A DNA stretch of 17,627 bases from an uncultured bacterium (GCA_900554095.1 USGC01000018.1:1-17627), one strand, 5' to 3'. Numbered from the stretch's first letter, positions 5,226 to 13,155 are shown. Notes: generated from the sequence alone by a model not told the origin. Numbers and translations are program-made.

Positions 5226-7796
5226 ATGGAAAATATATTGGAAAATCTTAATAAGGAGCAGAGAGAAGCTGTAGAAACCATTAAAGGCCCGCTTTTAATA
5301 CTGGCAGGTGCTGGCAGCGGCAAAACCAAAGTCTTAACAACACGTATTGCGTATTTGGTTCAAAGCGGCGGATTGCGAGCTGAGGCTGGAGGGCTTCGCG
5401 GAGGCGAAGACCGAAACGCCGTTACAAGCGAGCAACCAAGCGGTGTGCGTCCGAAAGACATTCTGGCCGTAACCTTTACGAACAAAGCCGCAAAGGAAAT
5501 GAAAGAACGTCTTGGCAAAATTCTTGGCGAAAACACTGTTAAATACATGTGGGTCGGAACTTTCCACGGAATTTGCGGAAGAATTCTTCGCGAAAACATC
5601 GACAACTACAACTTCCAGTCAGGCAAAAAACTAGATAAAAACTTTACAATCTACGATGAAACAGATTCAAATGCAGTAATCAAGCAGGCTGTGAAAAAAC
5701 TCAATTTAGACGACAAAATCTATGCACCAAAGCTTGTTAAATCAATTATTTCCAATGCAAAAAACAAAATGCAGGACGCATATACTTATGCAACTTTTGC
5801 ACGCGACTTCAAATCCCAAAAAATCGCCGCAATTTATGAAGAATACGAAAACACCCTCAATAACAACAATGCAATTGACTTTGACGACATGCTGATGCTG
5901 ACCGTTAAGCTATTAGAACAAAATGCAAAAGTGCGTGAATATTATTACAACAGATTTCAGCATATTCTGGTCGACGAGTATCAGGATACAAACCTTGCGC
6001 AGTATCGTTTGGTAAAAATGTTATATACCAATAATCTTGAAGAACTTCCTCCCGAACGTTCGCTTTGCGTTGTGGGTGATGTTGACCAATCGATTTATAG
6101 CTGGCGCGGTGCTGATTACACGATTATTTTGAACTTCCAAAAAGACTTCAAAAACACAAAAGTTATCAAGCTTGAACAAAATTACCGCTCGACCGCAAAT
6201 ATTTTGAACGTTGCAAACGCGATTATCGAAAACAACACCGAACGCGTTGATAAAGTCCTTTACTCAAACAAAGGCGAAGGTGAAAAAATAGATTACTTTG
6301 AGGCGCAGGACGAGGCGGACGAGGCAAACTTTATTGTCAGCAAAATCAAACAGAATTCCGGCGGCGATTACAACCGTTACGCAATTCTTTACCGCACAAA
6401 CTCGCAATCCCGTGCGCTTGAAGAAGCCTGCATGGCAGCGGCTGTGCCCTACAGAATTTACGGCGGCCTCAAATTCTACGATCGCAAAGAAATTAAAGAC
6501 ATAATCGCGTATCTTCGATTGATTTACAACACGGATGACAGCCAGAGTTTCCGCCGAATCGTGAATGTTCCAAAACGCGCAATCGGAGACACAACAGTTA
6601 AAAATCTTCAGGAATACGCGGACAAACTAGACATTTCGCTTTTTGATGCCGCGCAAAGTATTGATGAAAACAACGACATTCCGCCCCGAACGCGCTCGAA
6701 AATTAAAGATTTTGCGGAGTTGATTTTGAAGTTCAAAGACGCCCTGAAAAGTTACTCTTTGCAGGAGTTTGTAACCCTTGTAATCGAAAAAACAGGCTAC
6801 CTTGCCGAATTGCAGGCGCAAAACACCCCCGAAAGCGAAGCGGATATTGAAAACTTGCAGGAACTTGTTAACGTTGCAGGCGAATACGAACCTGAAGACA
6901 TGGATAACATTCTTGGTGAATTCTTACAGCAAGTTGCGCTTGTATCGGACACTGACAACCTTGACAATATAGCAAACAACGTTACCTTAATGACGCTTCA
7001 CGCTGCAAAAGGTCTGGAATTCCCGGTTGTATTTCTTGCCGGCTGCGACGAGGGGATTTTCCCGCACCAGAGAACGCTTAACGTGCCTTCTGAAATGGAA
7101 GAAGAGCGCCGTTTGATGTATGTCGGGGTTACTCGTGCAGAGGAAAAGCTTTATCTAACATCCGCAAAACGCCGTCAGATGTGGGGTGAATACAAATATT
7201 ACAACCCGTCGAGATTTTTGGAAGAAATTCCGCGCCAGCTTCTTGAAACAACTTCTTTTGAAGGTTCAACAAGCGGCTCTTCAACTTTCCAAAACGCGGT
7301 TTCAAAAGCACGCACCGGCGAATCTAAATACAATTACGCGGCCGCTCAAGCCGACAGTTACGGTTACATAAAGCCTTCAACTGGTTTTGGTAAAGGTTTT
7401 GTGGCGCCTCAGAACAGAAATAAAGTTCAGCAAAGTCAGCCGCAAAGAAGCCCAAGCCGAACGATTTTGGTGAAAAATAAGGTTAACAAAGCACGCGACG
7501 AGGAAAAAGTAAAAGAATTTTTTAAAGACAATGCTATTAAAAGAATGCTTGAAGAACGCAACAAGCAGCGCATTGAGCAAGAGCAAAAAGCGCATGAAAA
7601 ACTTGAACGTGAACAGAGCACGCCGGTTGTGGAATACATTTTTTCTGAAGGTGAAAGAGTTTTCCACGACAAGTTTGGAATAGGCCACATAAAAGAGGTT
7701 ACGCAAATCGGCGAAAGCATGATGTACACAATAGACTTCGGCAAGCAAGGCATTAAAGCCATGGACGCGGCTTATGCAAAACTCAAAAAGTTCTAA
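5226..7796 (+). CDS. pcrA: UvrD/PcrA-type superfamily 1A DNA helicase
   Basis: ATP-driven 3'-5' DNA helicase acting in nucleotide excision repair, replication-conflict resolution and removal of recombinase filaments. The 856-residue protein shows the SF1A motifs in order: Q-motif region LNKEQREAV, Walker A AGAGSGKT, Ia AVTFTNKAA, II VDEYQDTN, III GDVDQSIYSWRGAD, IV LEQNYRST, V LMTLHAAKGLEF, and VI YVGVTRAEEKLY. The C-terminus ends with a tudor-like domain (GERVFHDKFGIGHIKEV) typical of PcrA/UvrD, preceded by a charged coiled-coil-like linker rich in Lys, Glu and Gln. The start is the ATG at 5226; an in-frame TTG at 5211 only adds an unconserved MGIGN. An unusual 25-residue insertion lies between motifs I and Ia, described separately. 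PcrA and UvrD cannot be separated by sequence alone here. Confidence 0.95.
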   Translation: MENILENLNKEQREAVETIKGPLLILAGAGSGKTKVLTTRIAYLVQSGGLRAEAGGLRGGEDRNAVTSEQPSGVRPKDILAVTFTNKAAKEMKERLGKILGENTVKYMWVGTFHGICGRILRENIDNYNFQSGKKLDKNFTIYDETDSNAVIKQAVKKLNLDDKIYAPKLVKSIISNAKNKMQDAYTYATFARDFKSQKIAAIYEEYENTLNNNNAIDFDDMLMLTVKLLEQNAKVREYYYNRFQHILVDEYQDTNLAQYRLVKMLYTNNLEELPPERSLCVVGDVDQSIYSWRGADYTIILNFQKDFKNTKVIKLEQNYRSTANILNVANAIIENNTERVDKVLYSNKGEGEKIDYFEAQDEADEANFIVSKIKQNSGGDYNRYAILYRTNSQSRALEEACMAAAVPYRIYGGLKFYDRKEIKDIIAYLRLIYNTDDSQSFRRIVNVPKRAIGDTTVKNLQEYADKLDISLFDAAQSIDENNDIPPRTRSKIKDFAELILKFKDALKSYSLQEFVTLVIEKTGYLAELQAQNTPESEADIENLQELVNVAGEYEPEDMDNILGEFLQQVALVSDTDNLDNIANNVTLMTLHAAKGLEFPVVFLAGCDEGIFPHQRTLNVPSEMEEERRLMYVGVTRAEEKLYLTSAKRRQMWGEYKYYNPSRFLEEIPRQLLETTSFEGSTSGSSTFQNAVSKARTGESKYNYAAAQADSYGYIKPSTGFGKGFVAPQNRNKVQQSQPQRSPSRTILVKNKVNKARDEEKVKEFFKDNAIKRMLEERNKQRIEQEQKAHEKLEREQSTPVVEYIFSEGERVFHDKFGIGHIKEVTQIGESMMYTIDFGKQGIKAMDAAYAKLKKF
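5369..5443 (+). repeat. 75-nt in-frame insertion inside the helicase gene
   Basis: If these 75 bases are removed the protein reads YLVQSG-GVRPKDILAVTF, the normal family sequence. The insertion adds 25 residues (GLRAEAGGLRGGEDRNAV then TSEQPS). It is clearly more GC-rich than its surroundings, is flanked by near-identical CAAAGCGG (5361-5368) and CAAGCGG (5437-5443), and contains a 6-bp hairpin CTTCGC/GCGAAG (5394-5409). This resembles the palindromic elements that insert in frame in some genomes, such as those of Rickettsia; homology to them is not claimed. Confidence 0.65.
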
Positions 7797-7803
7797 CCCT
7801 ATC

Positions 7804-7825
7804 GCCTCCCTTTGGCAAGGGAGGC
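7804..7825. terminator. Hairpin between convergent uvrD and ffh
   Basis: GCCTCCCTT (7804-7812) pairs perfectly with AAGGGAGGC (7817-7825) around a TGGC tetraloop. It sits between the helicase stop and the ffh stop. Neither side has a clear U-run, so it may be a bidirectional terminator or a dispersed palindromic repeat. Confidence 0.65.
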
Positions 7826-7830
7826 ATAAT

Positions 7831-9249
7831 TTACTTAAACCTTCGCATCATTTTGAGGGCTTTGTTCATGGCGTGCTTGCCCATTTTGGGGTTTAGGCCG
7901 CCGGGCATTTTGCCATGTGTCGGCATTCCGCTGCCCATCTTACCAAGCATGCCCTTCATATCATGCATGCCTTTCATCATCATGCGCATTTGCTCAAATT
8001 GTTTTATGTAGCCGTTAACTTCCGAAAGCTCCATACCGGCGCCTTTTGCAATACGTTTTTTGCGGCTTGTGTTCATAATCTCCGGTTTGTTGCGTTCCTC
8101 GGGCGTCATTGACGAAATGAATACTTCCATTCGTTTAAACTGTTTTTCGCCTTCGTGTGAAATCTTGTCGCGGTCGTCTTTTCCGATTTTTAACCCCGGT
8201 ATCATGCCCAGAAGATTTCCCATTGAGCCGAACATTTTCATCTGCTTTTGAAGCCCCAGAAAATCGTTGTATGAAAACTCTGCTTTTGCCATTTTGGCTT
8301 CTAACTCGAGCGCCTGCTTTTCATCAAAAACTTCTTGCGCGCGTTCAACAAGCGACACAATGTCTCCCATGCCAAGAATTCTTGTTGCCATGCGTTCAGG
8401 GTAGAAGTCTTCCAGCGCGTGGAGCTTTTCGCCTGTGCCTGTAAGCTTAATCGGTTTTCCCGTACAGTAAGAGACACTTAATGCAGAGCCGCCGCGGCTG
8501 TCACCGTCAAGTTTTGTCAAGACAAGGCCGCTAAGACCAAGCTGTGCATCGAAATTTTCTGCAACATTAACAGCTTCCTGGCCTGTCATTGCGTCTATTA
8601 CGAGAAGCTTTTCATCCGGATTGAAAACTCTGTCAATCAATAGAAGTTCTGCCATCATGTCCGTGTCTATTTGCAAACGTCCGGCTGTATCGATAATTAG
8701 CACATTAAATCCATTGTTTTTTGCGTGTTCAATGGCTTTTTGGACAATGCCTTGAACGTCTTTAGAATCCGGAATGGTGAAGACTTCTGTTTCAATTTCT
8801 TTCCCGAGGGTTTGCAGTTGCGTGATTGCAGCAGGACGATAAATGTCGCAGGCTACAAGAAGCGGATTTTTGCCTTCTTTTTTCAATTTAACCGCAAGTT
8901 TTGCGCTGGATGTTGTTTTACCTGAACCTTGGAGCCCAAGCATCATTATCAGTGAAGGATGACTGTTAAGCTCAAGCGGCTTACGTTCTTTGCCCAAAAG
9001 TTCTACAAGCTCATCGTGGACTATCTTCACAAGCTGCTGCGAGGCATCGACTCCGGCAACAATATTTGCCCCTTCGGCTTTTTCACGGATGTTTGAGATG
9101 AAAGACTTTACAACGCGCAAATTTACGTCGGCTTCAAGGAGTGCACGTCTGATTTCGCGCAAAGCTTCGTGCATATTCTCTTGCGTAAGTTCTTTATCTT
9201 TTGTCCCGCTTATTATACTTTGTAATCTGTCGCTTAAACTATCAAACAT
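7831..9249 (-). CDS. ffh: Signal recognition particle protein Ffh (SRP54)
   Basis: GTPase of the signal recognition particle. It binds 4.5S RNA and signal sequences on nascent chains and delivers ribosomes to the membrane receptor FtsY. The 472-residue protein has the helical N domain (residues 1-90, ALLEADVNLRVV), the G domain with GLQGSGKTT (P-loop), DTAGR (G3), TKLDGDSRGG (G4 region) and the SRP insertion box around ACDIYRPAA. The Met-rich M domain begins near residue 320, with the RNA-binding SRKKRIAKGAG motif and the Met-rich C-terminal tail. Length is slightly above the usual 440-460 because of that tail. AAAGGG before the ATG is the ribosome site. It likely has its own promoter (TGCTATAAT at 9291-9283) and is convergent with the helicase gene. 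The SRP RNA gene is not seen nearby. Confidence 0.97.
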   Translation of the reverse strand: MFDSLSDRLQSIISGTKDKELTQENMHEALREIRRALLEADVNLRVVKSFISNIREKAEGANIVAGVDASQQLVKIVHDELVELLGKERKPLELNSHPSLIMMLGLQGSGKTTSSAKLAVKLKKEGKNPLLVACDIYRPAAITQLQTLGKEIETEVFTIPDSKDVQGIVQKAIEHAKNNGFNVLIIDTAGRLQIDTDMMAELLLIDRVFNPDEKLLVIDAMTGQEAVNVAENFDAQLGLSGLVLTKLDGDSRGGSALSVSYCTGKPIKLTGTGEKLHALEDFYPERMATRILGMGDIVSLVERAQEVFDEKQALELEAKMAKAEFSYNDFLGLQKQMKMFGSMGNLLGMIPGLKIGKDDRDKISHEGEKQFKRMEVFISSMTPEERNKPEIMNTSRKKRIAKGAGMELSEVNGYIKQFEQMRMMMKGMHDMKGMLGKMGSGMPTHGKMPGGLNPKMGKHAMNKALKMMRRFK

Positions 9250-9282
9250 TTTTATCCCTTTACAATCTGTGTTATTAATCAG

Positions 9283-9291
9283 ATTATAGCA
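9283..9291 (-). promoter_or_regulatory. Extended -10 promoter of ffh
   Basis: TGCTATAAT on the minus strand (hexamer 9288-9283) lies just after the upstream small gene and predicts a leader of about 27 nt carrying AAAGGG. The -35 region is weak, as is common with extended -10 promoters. Confidence 0.6.
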
Positions 9292-9305
9292 TAAAAAACG
9301 AAAGA

Positions 9306-9533
9306 TTAATCGGCATCATTGTTTTCTTTTTGCGGGTATGCTGAAGTTTTGCCGGCAGCTCTGTCGCGCCATCTTTGGTGGCATTCGGTCAATTGTTCCG
9401 GCGTTTTGTAAGAAGGTATCGGCTTTTCTACTGGCGGGTAGAATTCGTGATAAAGACCTATAGCCAATTCTTTAAAACCTCTTCCTACTTCTTTCCAGTT
9501 AGTCGGCCCGTAAAAATATATGTCATCGCCCAT
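9306..9533 (-). CDS. Small hypothetical protein, 75 residues
   Basis: I do not recognise this protein. It is soluble, with many aromatic residues near the start (DDIYFYGPTNWKEVGRGF), a proline-rich middle (FYPPVEKPIPSYKTPEQL) and a charged tail. It has no signal peptide, membrane segment or Cys pair. The ATG at 9533 is preceded by TAGGT that overlaps the stop codon of the gene before it, only 5 bp away, so the two small genes form a coupled pair. The coding preference looks like that of its neighbours, and the tight coupling is the main reason to accept it as real. Its stop lies 18 bp upstream of the ffh -10 box, so read-through into ffh is possible. Confidence 0.65.
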   Translation of the reverse strand: MGDDIYFYGPTNWKEVGRGFKELAIGLYHEFYPPVEKPIPSYKTPEQLTECHQRWRDRAAGKTSAYPQKENNDAD

Positions 9534-9538
9534 GATAC

Positions 9539-9820
9539 CTAGACCGGCGGGGGTGAAAAATTGTCATAAGTTCTTTGTTTTTCTATTTCAGCGAGCATGT
9601 CATCGTATTCTTCGAGCTGGTCATATCTTTCTCTGCTCATTCCGGAATCCATGAAGTTATAGTTCTCTGCATAATCAGAATCTTTATCGTTATTCTTAAA
9701 TAAAAATTGATCTTCTTCTTCGTCGCTGCCAAGAGTTATGTTATTGCTTTTGAAAGTAATATTATTTTTGTAAGTATTTGTATTTTGTATTGGTCTATAT
9801 GTGTTGAATGAAACTCGCAT
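9539..9820 (-). CDS. Small hypothetical acidic protein, 93 residues
   Basis: Unrecognised. The N-terminus (MRVSFNTYRPIQNTNTY) is Asn/Thr-rich and leads into NNITFKSNN. The rest is very acidic (SDEEEDQF, then DKDSDYAENYNF) and ends in a helix-prone RYDQLEEYDDMLAEIEKQR. There are no Cys residues and no membrane segment. Asn-rich starts followed by an SFK/TFK block seem frequent in Gastranaerophilales proteins, but that is from memory. I chose the ATG at 9820 because AAAGGGG lies five bases upstream. An in-frame ATG at 9847 would add MKKDKKGAD but has no ribosome site. It is translationally coupled to the 75-residue gene and lies upstream of ffh. Confidence 0.65.
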   Translation of the reverse strand: MRVSFNTYRPIQNTNTYKNNITFKSNNITLGSDEEEDQFLFKNNDKDSDYAENYNFMDSGMSRERYDQLEEYDDMLAEIEKQRTYDNFSPPPV

Positions 9821-9957
9821 GTCAGCCCCTTTTTTGTCTTTTTTCATGCAATTTAAACATGAAAAACATTTTTTTGTGCTATTTTTGTAATAAAAAATTT
9901 ACATTATTTTACATAGTTTAAAATTGAAACATCATAAAAATGAATGATTTCATTTTA
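9821..9957. other. AT-rich intergenic stretch
   Basis: Very AT-rich spacer between the 93-residue gene and the candidate RNA. It must hold the promoter of the two small genes (minus strand) and of any plus-strand RNA. A weak plus-strand candidate is TTTACA at 9908-9913 with CATAAA about 19 bp further on. No ORF is supported. Confidence 0.4.
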
Positions 9958-10054
9958 GAGGTGCTTTGCTAATATAAAACCATACTCCTTAGAGACTAAG
10001 ATACACATATCCCTAATCAACAGCTATGCACCTCATGTACATAGCTTTTTTTTT
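9958..10054 (+). ncRNA. Candidate small RNA ending in an intrinsic terminator
   Basis: No ORF is evident, yet the stretch ends in a textbook terminator. GAGGTGC (9958-9964) is complementary to GCACCTC (10028-10034), which lies almost entirely in the loop of the terminator hairpin, so the RNA could form a pseudoknot or switch between two folds. A small hairpin CTTAG/CTAAG lies at 9988-10000. It matches neither 4.5S nor 6S RNA nor any riboswitch that I can recognise. No plus-strand gene lies downstream, which favours a free small RNA over a leader. Confidence 0.45.
10022..10054 (+). terminator. Strong intrinsic terminator
   Basis: AGCTATG (10022-10028) pairs with CATAGCT (10040-10046) around an 11-base loop and is followed by an unbroken T-run to 10054. 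It is the clearest rho-independent terminator in the window, and no plus-strand gene precedes it. Confidence 0.85.
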
Positions 10055-10055
10055 G

Positions 10056-10200
10056 TGCTACGCACGTAGATATCTGCGTAGATAGTTGAGTGCAAGTCCA
10101 GTTCCCGTTGAGGGTGCTACGCACGTAGGAATCTGCGTAAACACCAGATCGCAAGTCCACTTCCCGTTGAGGGGGCTACGCACAGGAACCCTGCTAATCT
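10056..10200. repeat. 59-bp tandem repeat, about 2.4 copies
   Basis: Units start at 10056, 10115 and 10174 (the last truncated). Shared blocks are CTACGCACGTAG, ATCTGCGTA, GCAAGTCCA and TTCCCGTTGAGGG. Each full unit contains an inverted repeat (CTACGCA/TGCGTAG in unit 1). The array ends at the GNAT stop codon. Two copies in tandem with no spacer variation do not make a CRISPR. Function unknown. Confidence 0.8.
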
Positions 10201-11192
10201 TATGGCCGTCGTGTCGGAAGGTAGGATTGCGGGTAGTTGTAATCCTCTTTGAAACCTAAATGGCGGTACATTTTTAAGGCTTGAAAATTGTTTGTTTCAG
10301 TGCAGGTGTTAACTTCAAGTATATGTTTTTCACCGCTGTCGACCCATTCAATAAGCTTGTCTACTGAACGTTTCAGCATATGCTTTGAAAGCCCGCGGCC
10401 TTGATGTTCTTTTTTTATTGCGACAATAGGAATATTTGCAATCTGTCCGCCGGTAAGGTTCATGAAACAAAATCCTATCGGTATTCCGCTGCAAAGAAGT
10501 ACACTCGTTGCTTCGGGCAAAAATTCCGCGTATATATCTTTTGTAATTTTTTCTAAAATATCTGCTGTGCCTTCAATTGTTTTAAAACGCGGATCAAAAA
10601 GCGCATCTGCACTTGTATCAAAGGCTTCTCTCACTACCTGAACTGCGTAATCAAAGTATTCATCAGACCAAGGCTGAAGCGTGTAGCAGCTATTTAATTC
10701 AGCCAGTTCTGTAAGGTTTAATATTTCCCTAGAATTTGTCCCATTCATCATAAATCTCAAAACTGCTATCCCTACAAATTTAAATCCAAAGCGCGCAAGT
10801 TCGCCGATTAGTGTTTTTTGCGCACCAAGCATGGGATAGCAGACGATTTTTTGTCTGCGGTCGTTTCGCGTAAGGCTTAGGAATTCTTCGATTAAAAGTT
10901 TGCTGCGATTAAGCATGTTTTCCATTTTCATCGAATGAATAATATTCAGCTCAACGGCCTCGGAAATCGCTGTTGTGTACACCAAAAATGCACAGGGAAC
11001 ATCATCTTCTTTTAAAATTATGCAATTGATTAAATCCTTTTCAACAGCGTCGATAAAACCGTTATAATCAAGCGGTTCAAGCTCAAATTTATATTCTATG
11101 ACAGCTCTTGTTCTGAAATCATTATATACAGCCGCAAAACTTTTGTAGTCATCACTTTCTAACAATTTTGCTTCATATGTAGTTTCAGTCAT
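10200..11192 (-). CDS. Tandem-domain GNAT-family acetyltransferase
   Basis: Probable acetyl-CoA-dependent N-acyltransferase; the acceptor is unknown. Of 330 residues, the C-terminal half is a clear GNAT domain: strands around SVLLCSGIPIGFCFMNL, then VAIKKEHQGRGLSKHML, which carries the acetyl-CoA pyrophosphate loop (Q-x-x-G-x-G/S variant EHQGRGLSK), then EVNTCTETNNFQALKMYRHL and GFKED, the motif B ending. The N-terminal half looks like a degenerate second GNAT domain (DVPCAFLVYTTA, then FGFKFVGIAVLRF) without the acetyl-CoA loop. AGAGGA six bases before the ATG is a good ribosome site. It starts 15 bp after ribBA and probably shares its transcript; whether it modifies a flavin-related product is only speculation. 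Confidence 0.85.
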   Translation of the reverse strand: MTETTYEAKLLESDDYKSFAAVYNDFRTRAVIEYKFELEPLDYNGFIDAVEKDLINCIILKEDDVPCAFLVYTTAISEAVELNIIHSMKMENMLNRSKLLIEEFLSLTRNDRRQKIVCYPMLGAQKTLIGELARFGFKFVGIAVLRFMMNGTNSREILNLTELAELNSCYTLQPWSDEYFDYAVQVVREAFDTSADALFDPRFKTIEGTADILEKITKDIYAEFLPEATSVLLCSGIPIGFCFMNLTGGQIANIPIVAIKKEHQGRGLSKHMLKRSVDKLIEWVDSGEKHILEVNTCTETNNFQALKMYRHLGFKEDYNYPQSYLPTRRP

Positions 11193-11207
11193 TATAAATC
11201 CTCTGTT

Positions 11208-12419
11208 TTACAGCAAATGCTGCATTTTCTCCTTCTTCGTTCTCATATATTTTTCATTATAAGAATTTATTTCAGGAGTTAATTTTACAATATCATTTAC
11301 GGTTAATCCATAGCCCTTTAGGGCAATAATTTTTTTTGGATTGTTTGTAATGAGATTGAATTTTGTGTACCCTAAATCGCGAATAATCTGGGCGCCCACG
11401 CCGTAATCACGCAAATCAGGCTTGAAACCTAAAGATAAATTAGCTTCAACAGTATCTTGTCCTTCTTCTTGGAGCTTGTAGGCTTTAATTTTGTTAACTA
11501 TGCCGATACCGCGGCCTTCGTGGCCTTTCATGTAGACAAGTGCGCCGACGCCGTAATCTTCAATCATGCGTAAAGCTCCGTGAAGCTGTGAATTGCAATC
11601 ACATTTGAGGCTGTGGAAAATATCGCCGGTCAGGCATTCACTGTGAACGCGTACAAGAGGAATTTTGCCGCTTCCGTCGTCTTTTACGAGGGCGACATGC
11701 TCCTGGCCTGTTAAGTGATTTACGTAACCATAGATTTTAAAGGTGCCGAATTTTGTTGGAAGATTAGCCTCCGCTTCGCGTGTAACGAGCTTTTCAGACT
11801 TTAAGCGGTATGCGATAAGCTCTGCAACAGTTATAAATTTAATGCCGTGTTTGTCCGCAAAAGCCCTTAATTCATCACGTTTAGCCATATGACCGTCAGC
11901 GCCCATGATTTCGCACATAGGGCCTGCGGGGATGTGGCCTGCGAGTTTTGCAAGATCAACAACGGCTTCAGTGTGTCCGGTGCGGGTTAGAACCCCGCCT
12001 TTGCGCGCAACACAAGGGAAAAGATGCCCCGGCCGCCGCAAATCAGACGGAACAGCATCTGGTGCAAGCGCGACTTCAATAGTTTTTGCTCTGTCAAATG
12101 CTGAAATTCCGGTTGTTACGCCATACTTTTCGTCAGCGTCAATGCTCACGGTGAAAGCTGTTTTCATAGATTCAGTGTTCTGCTCGACCATTTGCGAGAG
12201 GTTTAGCTTTTCGGCTATTTCAGGGGCAATTGCAAGACAGATTAAGCCTTTCGCGTTTTCAGCCATAAACTTTATGACTTCCGGCGTAACAGCTTGCCCT
12301 GAACAGATTAAATCGCCTTCATTTTCGCGGTCTTCGTCGTCAGCGACTATAATCATTTTACCGTTTTTGAAATCTTCTATTGCGTCTTCAATTTTGTCAA
12401 ACTTAAAATCTTCCATCAT
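11208..12419 (-). CDS. ribBA: Bifunctional DHBP synthase / GTP cyclohydrolase II
   Basis: Supplies both precursors of riboflavin. The N-terminal RibB domain (about residues 1-205) turns ribulose 5-phosphate into 3,4-dihydroxy-2-butanone 4-phosphate and formate. The C-terminal RibA domain (about 206-403) opens GTP to the diaminopyrimidine. RibB hallmarks are the acidic loop DDEDRENEGD, RRPGHLFP and GHTEAVVDL. RibA hallmarks are the zinc cysteines in ECLTGDIFHSLKCDCNSQL, the catalytic GHEGRGIGI and the SLGF-PDLRDYG segment. Both active sites look intact and the length is normal for the fusion. Its ATG overlaps the ribE stop by four bases (ATGA), a sign of translational coupling. Confidence 0.97.
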   Translation of the reverse strand: MMEDFKFDKIEDAIEDFKNGKMIIVADDEDRENEGDLICSGQAVTPEVIKFMAENAKGLICLAIAPEIAEKLNLSQMVEQNTESMKTAFTVSIDADEKYGVTTGISAFDRAKTIEVALAPDAVPSDLRRPGHLFPCVARKGGVLTRTGHTEAVVDLAKLAGHIPAGPMCEIMGADGHMAKRDELRAFADKHGIKFITVAELIAYRLKSEKLVTREAEANLPTKFGTFKIYGYVNHLTGQEHVALVKDDGSGKIPLVRVHSECLTGDIFHSLKCDCNSQLHGALRMIEDYGVGALVYMKGHEGRGIGIVNKIKAYKLQEEGQDTVEANLSLGFKPDLRDYGVGAQIIRDLGYTKFNLITNNPKKIIALKGYGLTVNDIVKLTPEINSYNEKYMRTKKEKMQHLL

Positions 12420-13009
12420 AAAAATCCGTTCTCTTTTAAAAAGTCTTCTGTAATATTATTATGTTTTGTTGATAGAAATTTTTCAATATACCTGCCGAGA
12501 ATATCGGTTTCAATATTCACAAGGTCGCCCGGGTTAAGGTTTTTTAGGGTAGTATTTTCGAGCGTATGCGGGATAATCGCTATGCTGAAAGAATTTCCGT
12601 CTTCCTTAGCGACGGTCAAACTCACGCCGTCGATTGTGATAGAACCCTTGTAAACGACATACTTTATAAGGGCTTTGGGCAATTCAAAGGTGGAATTACC
12701 GAGATACCTTGCCGTACCGTCGACGTGGCCTTGAACGATGTGTCCGCCCATGCGTGTTGAAGGTGTAAGCGCGCGTTCAAGATTTACTTGGGTGCCGGGT
12801 TTGAAGCCTTTTGTAATTTCAAGTGTTTCGCGGCTAACGTTTGCGGAAAAAGAATTTTCACTCATAGAAACGACTGTCTGGCAGCAGCCGTCGATTGCAA
12901 TGCTGTCGCCGATTTTGGTATTTTCTAAGACTTTTTTGCATTCGACCATAAGGTTTTTACCGTCAAACGATTTGATAAATCCGATTTCTTCTACAATCCC
13001 TGTGAACAT
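12416..13009 (-). CDS. ribE: Riboflavin synthase alpha subunit
   Basis: Catalyses the last step of riboflavin synthesis, the dismutation of two 6,7-dimethyl-8-ribityllumazine molecules, as a trimer in the cytosol. The protein has 197 residues and two homologous barrels. The N-terminus MFTGIVEEIGFI is diagnostic, as is the first-barrel segment DSIAIDGCCQTVV. The second barrel shows GHIVQGHVDGTA and GSITIDGVSLTVA, and the C-terminal helix is present. It is the first gene of ribE-ribBA-GNAT on the minus strand. The promoter lies six bases before the ATG and there is no Shine-Dalgarno or FMN riboswitch, so the gene appears leaderless and not under RFN control. ribD and ribH must be elsewhere. Confidence 0.96.
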   Translation of the reverse strand: MFTGIVEEIGFIKSFDGKNLMVECKKVLENTKIGDSIAIDGCCQTVVSMSENSFSANVSRETLEITKGFKPGTQVNLERALTPSTRMGGHIVQGHVDGTARYLGNSTFELPKALIKYVVYKGSITIDGVSLTVAKEDGNSFSIAIIPHTLENTTLKNLNPGDLVNIETDILGRYIEKFLSTKHNNITEDFLKENGFL

Positions 13010-13015
13010 AGTTTT

Positions 13016-13024
13016 ATTTTAGCA
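13016..13024 (-). promoter_or_regulatory. Extended -10 promoter of the riboflavin operon
   Basis: TGCTAAAAT on the minus strand (hexamer 13021-13016) lies six bases before the ribE ATG, with AAAACT between and no ribosome site. Start of transcription at or next to the ATG is expected. Confidence 0.6.
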
Positions 13025-13155
13025 TAAAATTATTTTTTAAGAGAATTAACTATTTCAAGTATTTCATAGAGAGTATGATTAATATTAGCGGTAGTGGAGT
13101 TAATGTATTTAAGAAATTTTCATCTTGTTTAGCAAGTGCAAAGTTGTTTTTGTTT

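Noticed and set aside
9848..10054. 4.5S/SRP RNA gene near ffh
   Set aside because: The conserved SRP domain IV sequence (GGTC-AGG-GGAAGGAAGCAGCC type) is not found in the stretch.
10056..10200. CRISPR array
   Set aside because: The units are contiguous 59-bp tandem repeats without unique spacers, and there are no cas genes.
13030..13118. Short minus-strand open stretch ending LYEILEIVNSLKK between ribE and RT
   Set aside because: It looks protein-like, but an in-frame TGA precedes it and there is no start codon. It could be the remnant of a gene displaced by the RT insertion; too short to call.
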